Assembly: GCA_937916485.1 (NCBI GenBank)
Contig: CALFSV010000313.1
Location: forward strand, 1 to 6,127
Reading direction: 5' to 3'
Source of the DNA: an uncultured Paracoccaceae bacterium
GTDB lineage: Bacteria; Pseudomonadota; Alphaproteobacteria; Rhodobacterales; Rhodobacteraceae
DNA length: 6,127 nt
The first letter of the stretch is position 1; every line of letters begins with the position of its first letter. The notes under the pieces were generated by a model. It was not told the origin of the DNA and did no database searches. It saw nothing but the letters and a program-made list of their open reading frames with translations. Positions 6,087 to 6,127 of the stretch are shown here, piece after piece. A program made the position numbers and the translations under genes.

Positions 6087-6127
6087 CGCTGGTCGATCTG
6101 GGCGGCGTGCGCCTGAACACAGCGGTG
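6083..6127 (+). CDS. 5' end of a translationally coupled gene, possibly an alpha/beta hydrolase (cut by window edge)
   Basis: An ATG at 6083 overlaps the TGA of the monooxygenase gene (ATGA) and opens a frame that runs to the window end, giving 15 residues, MTLVDLGGVRLNTAV. The overlap and the lack of a clear ribosome binding site suggest translation by reinitiation after the upstream gene. The short beta-strand-like opening VDLGGVRLNTAV resembles the N-terminus of alpha/beta-fold hydrolases such as the 3-oxoadipate enol-lactonase group. This family guess rests on 15 residues and gene context only. Confidence 0.6.
   Translation, partial: MTLVDLGGVRLNTAV

Noticed and set aside
1..6127. CRISPR arrays, tRNA or rRNA genes, insertion sequences, phage or defence genes
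   Set aside because: I saw no regularly spaced repeats, tRNA-like or rRNA-like sequence, transposase motifs or terminal inverted repeats; nearly all the DNA is assigned to metabolic and transport genes.

Overview
The window looks like a chromosomal or large-plasmid segment from an alphaproteobacterium, most likely the Rhodobacteraceae/Roseobacter group. The evidence is high-GC coding sequence, TTGAC-type promoters with GC-rich -10 regions, a GGGCAATATTGCCC palindrome of a kind I associate with Rhodobacteraceae intergenic DNA, and a TRAP transporter next to oxidoreductases. The group assignment is an inference from style; there is no rRNA or other marker gene here.

Layout, left to right. (1) Positions 1-1519, plus strand: the C-terminal two thirds of a molybdenum-hydroxylase large subunit (xanthine dehydrogenase / CoxL superfamily). 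It lacks the active-site cysteine of true CO dehydrogenase. (2) Positions 1520-1707: a convergent gap holding a palindromic repeat-like element and a strong terminator for the gene to its right. (3) Positions 1708-2784, minus strand: a secreted TRAP solute-binding protein of the DctP family. (4) Positions 2785-3005: a divergent control region with two back-to-back TTGACC promoters, a pair of TTATTTATC-type repeats placed at those promoters, and a terminator-like hairpin. (5) Positions 3006-4858, plus strand: the TRAP small (DctQ) and large (DctM) membrane subunits, followed by a long hairpin. (6) Positions 4980-6086, plus strand: a luciferase-like (LLM) flavin-dependent monooxygenase. (7) From 6083, plus strand: the first 15 codons of another gene, overlapping the monooxygenase stop codon by ATGA.

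How the genes may work together (inference): the binding protein and DctQM form one sodium- or proton-driven uptake system whose parts are expressed from a shared divergent regulatory region. The LLM monooxygenase and its coupled downstream gene would start breakdown of the imported compound or a derivative. The molybdenum hydroxylase could add another hydroxylation or oxidation step, but it is a separate transcription unit and may be unrelated. The binding protein lacks the usual carboxylate-binding arginine, so the ligand need not be a C4-dicarboxylate. The most unusual parts are the inverted orientation of dctP relative to dctQM, the paired operator-like repeats between them, and the altered ligand-binding motif. 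The individual families are known; I see no clearly unprecedented system.
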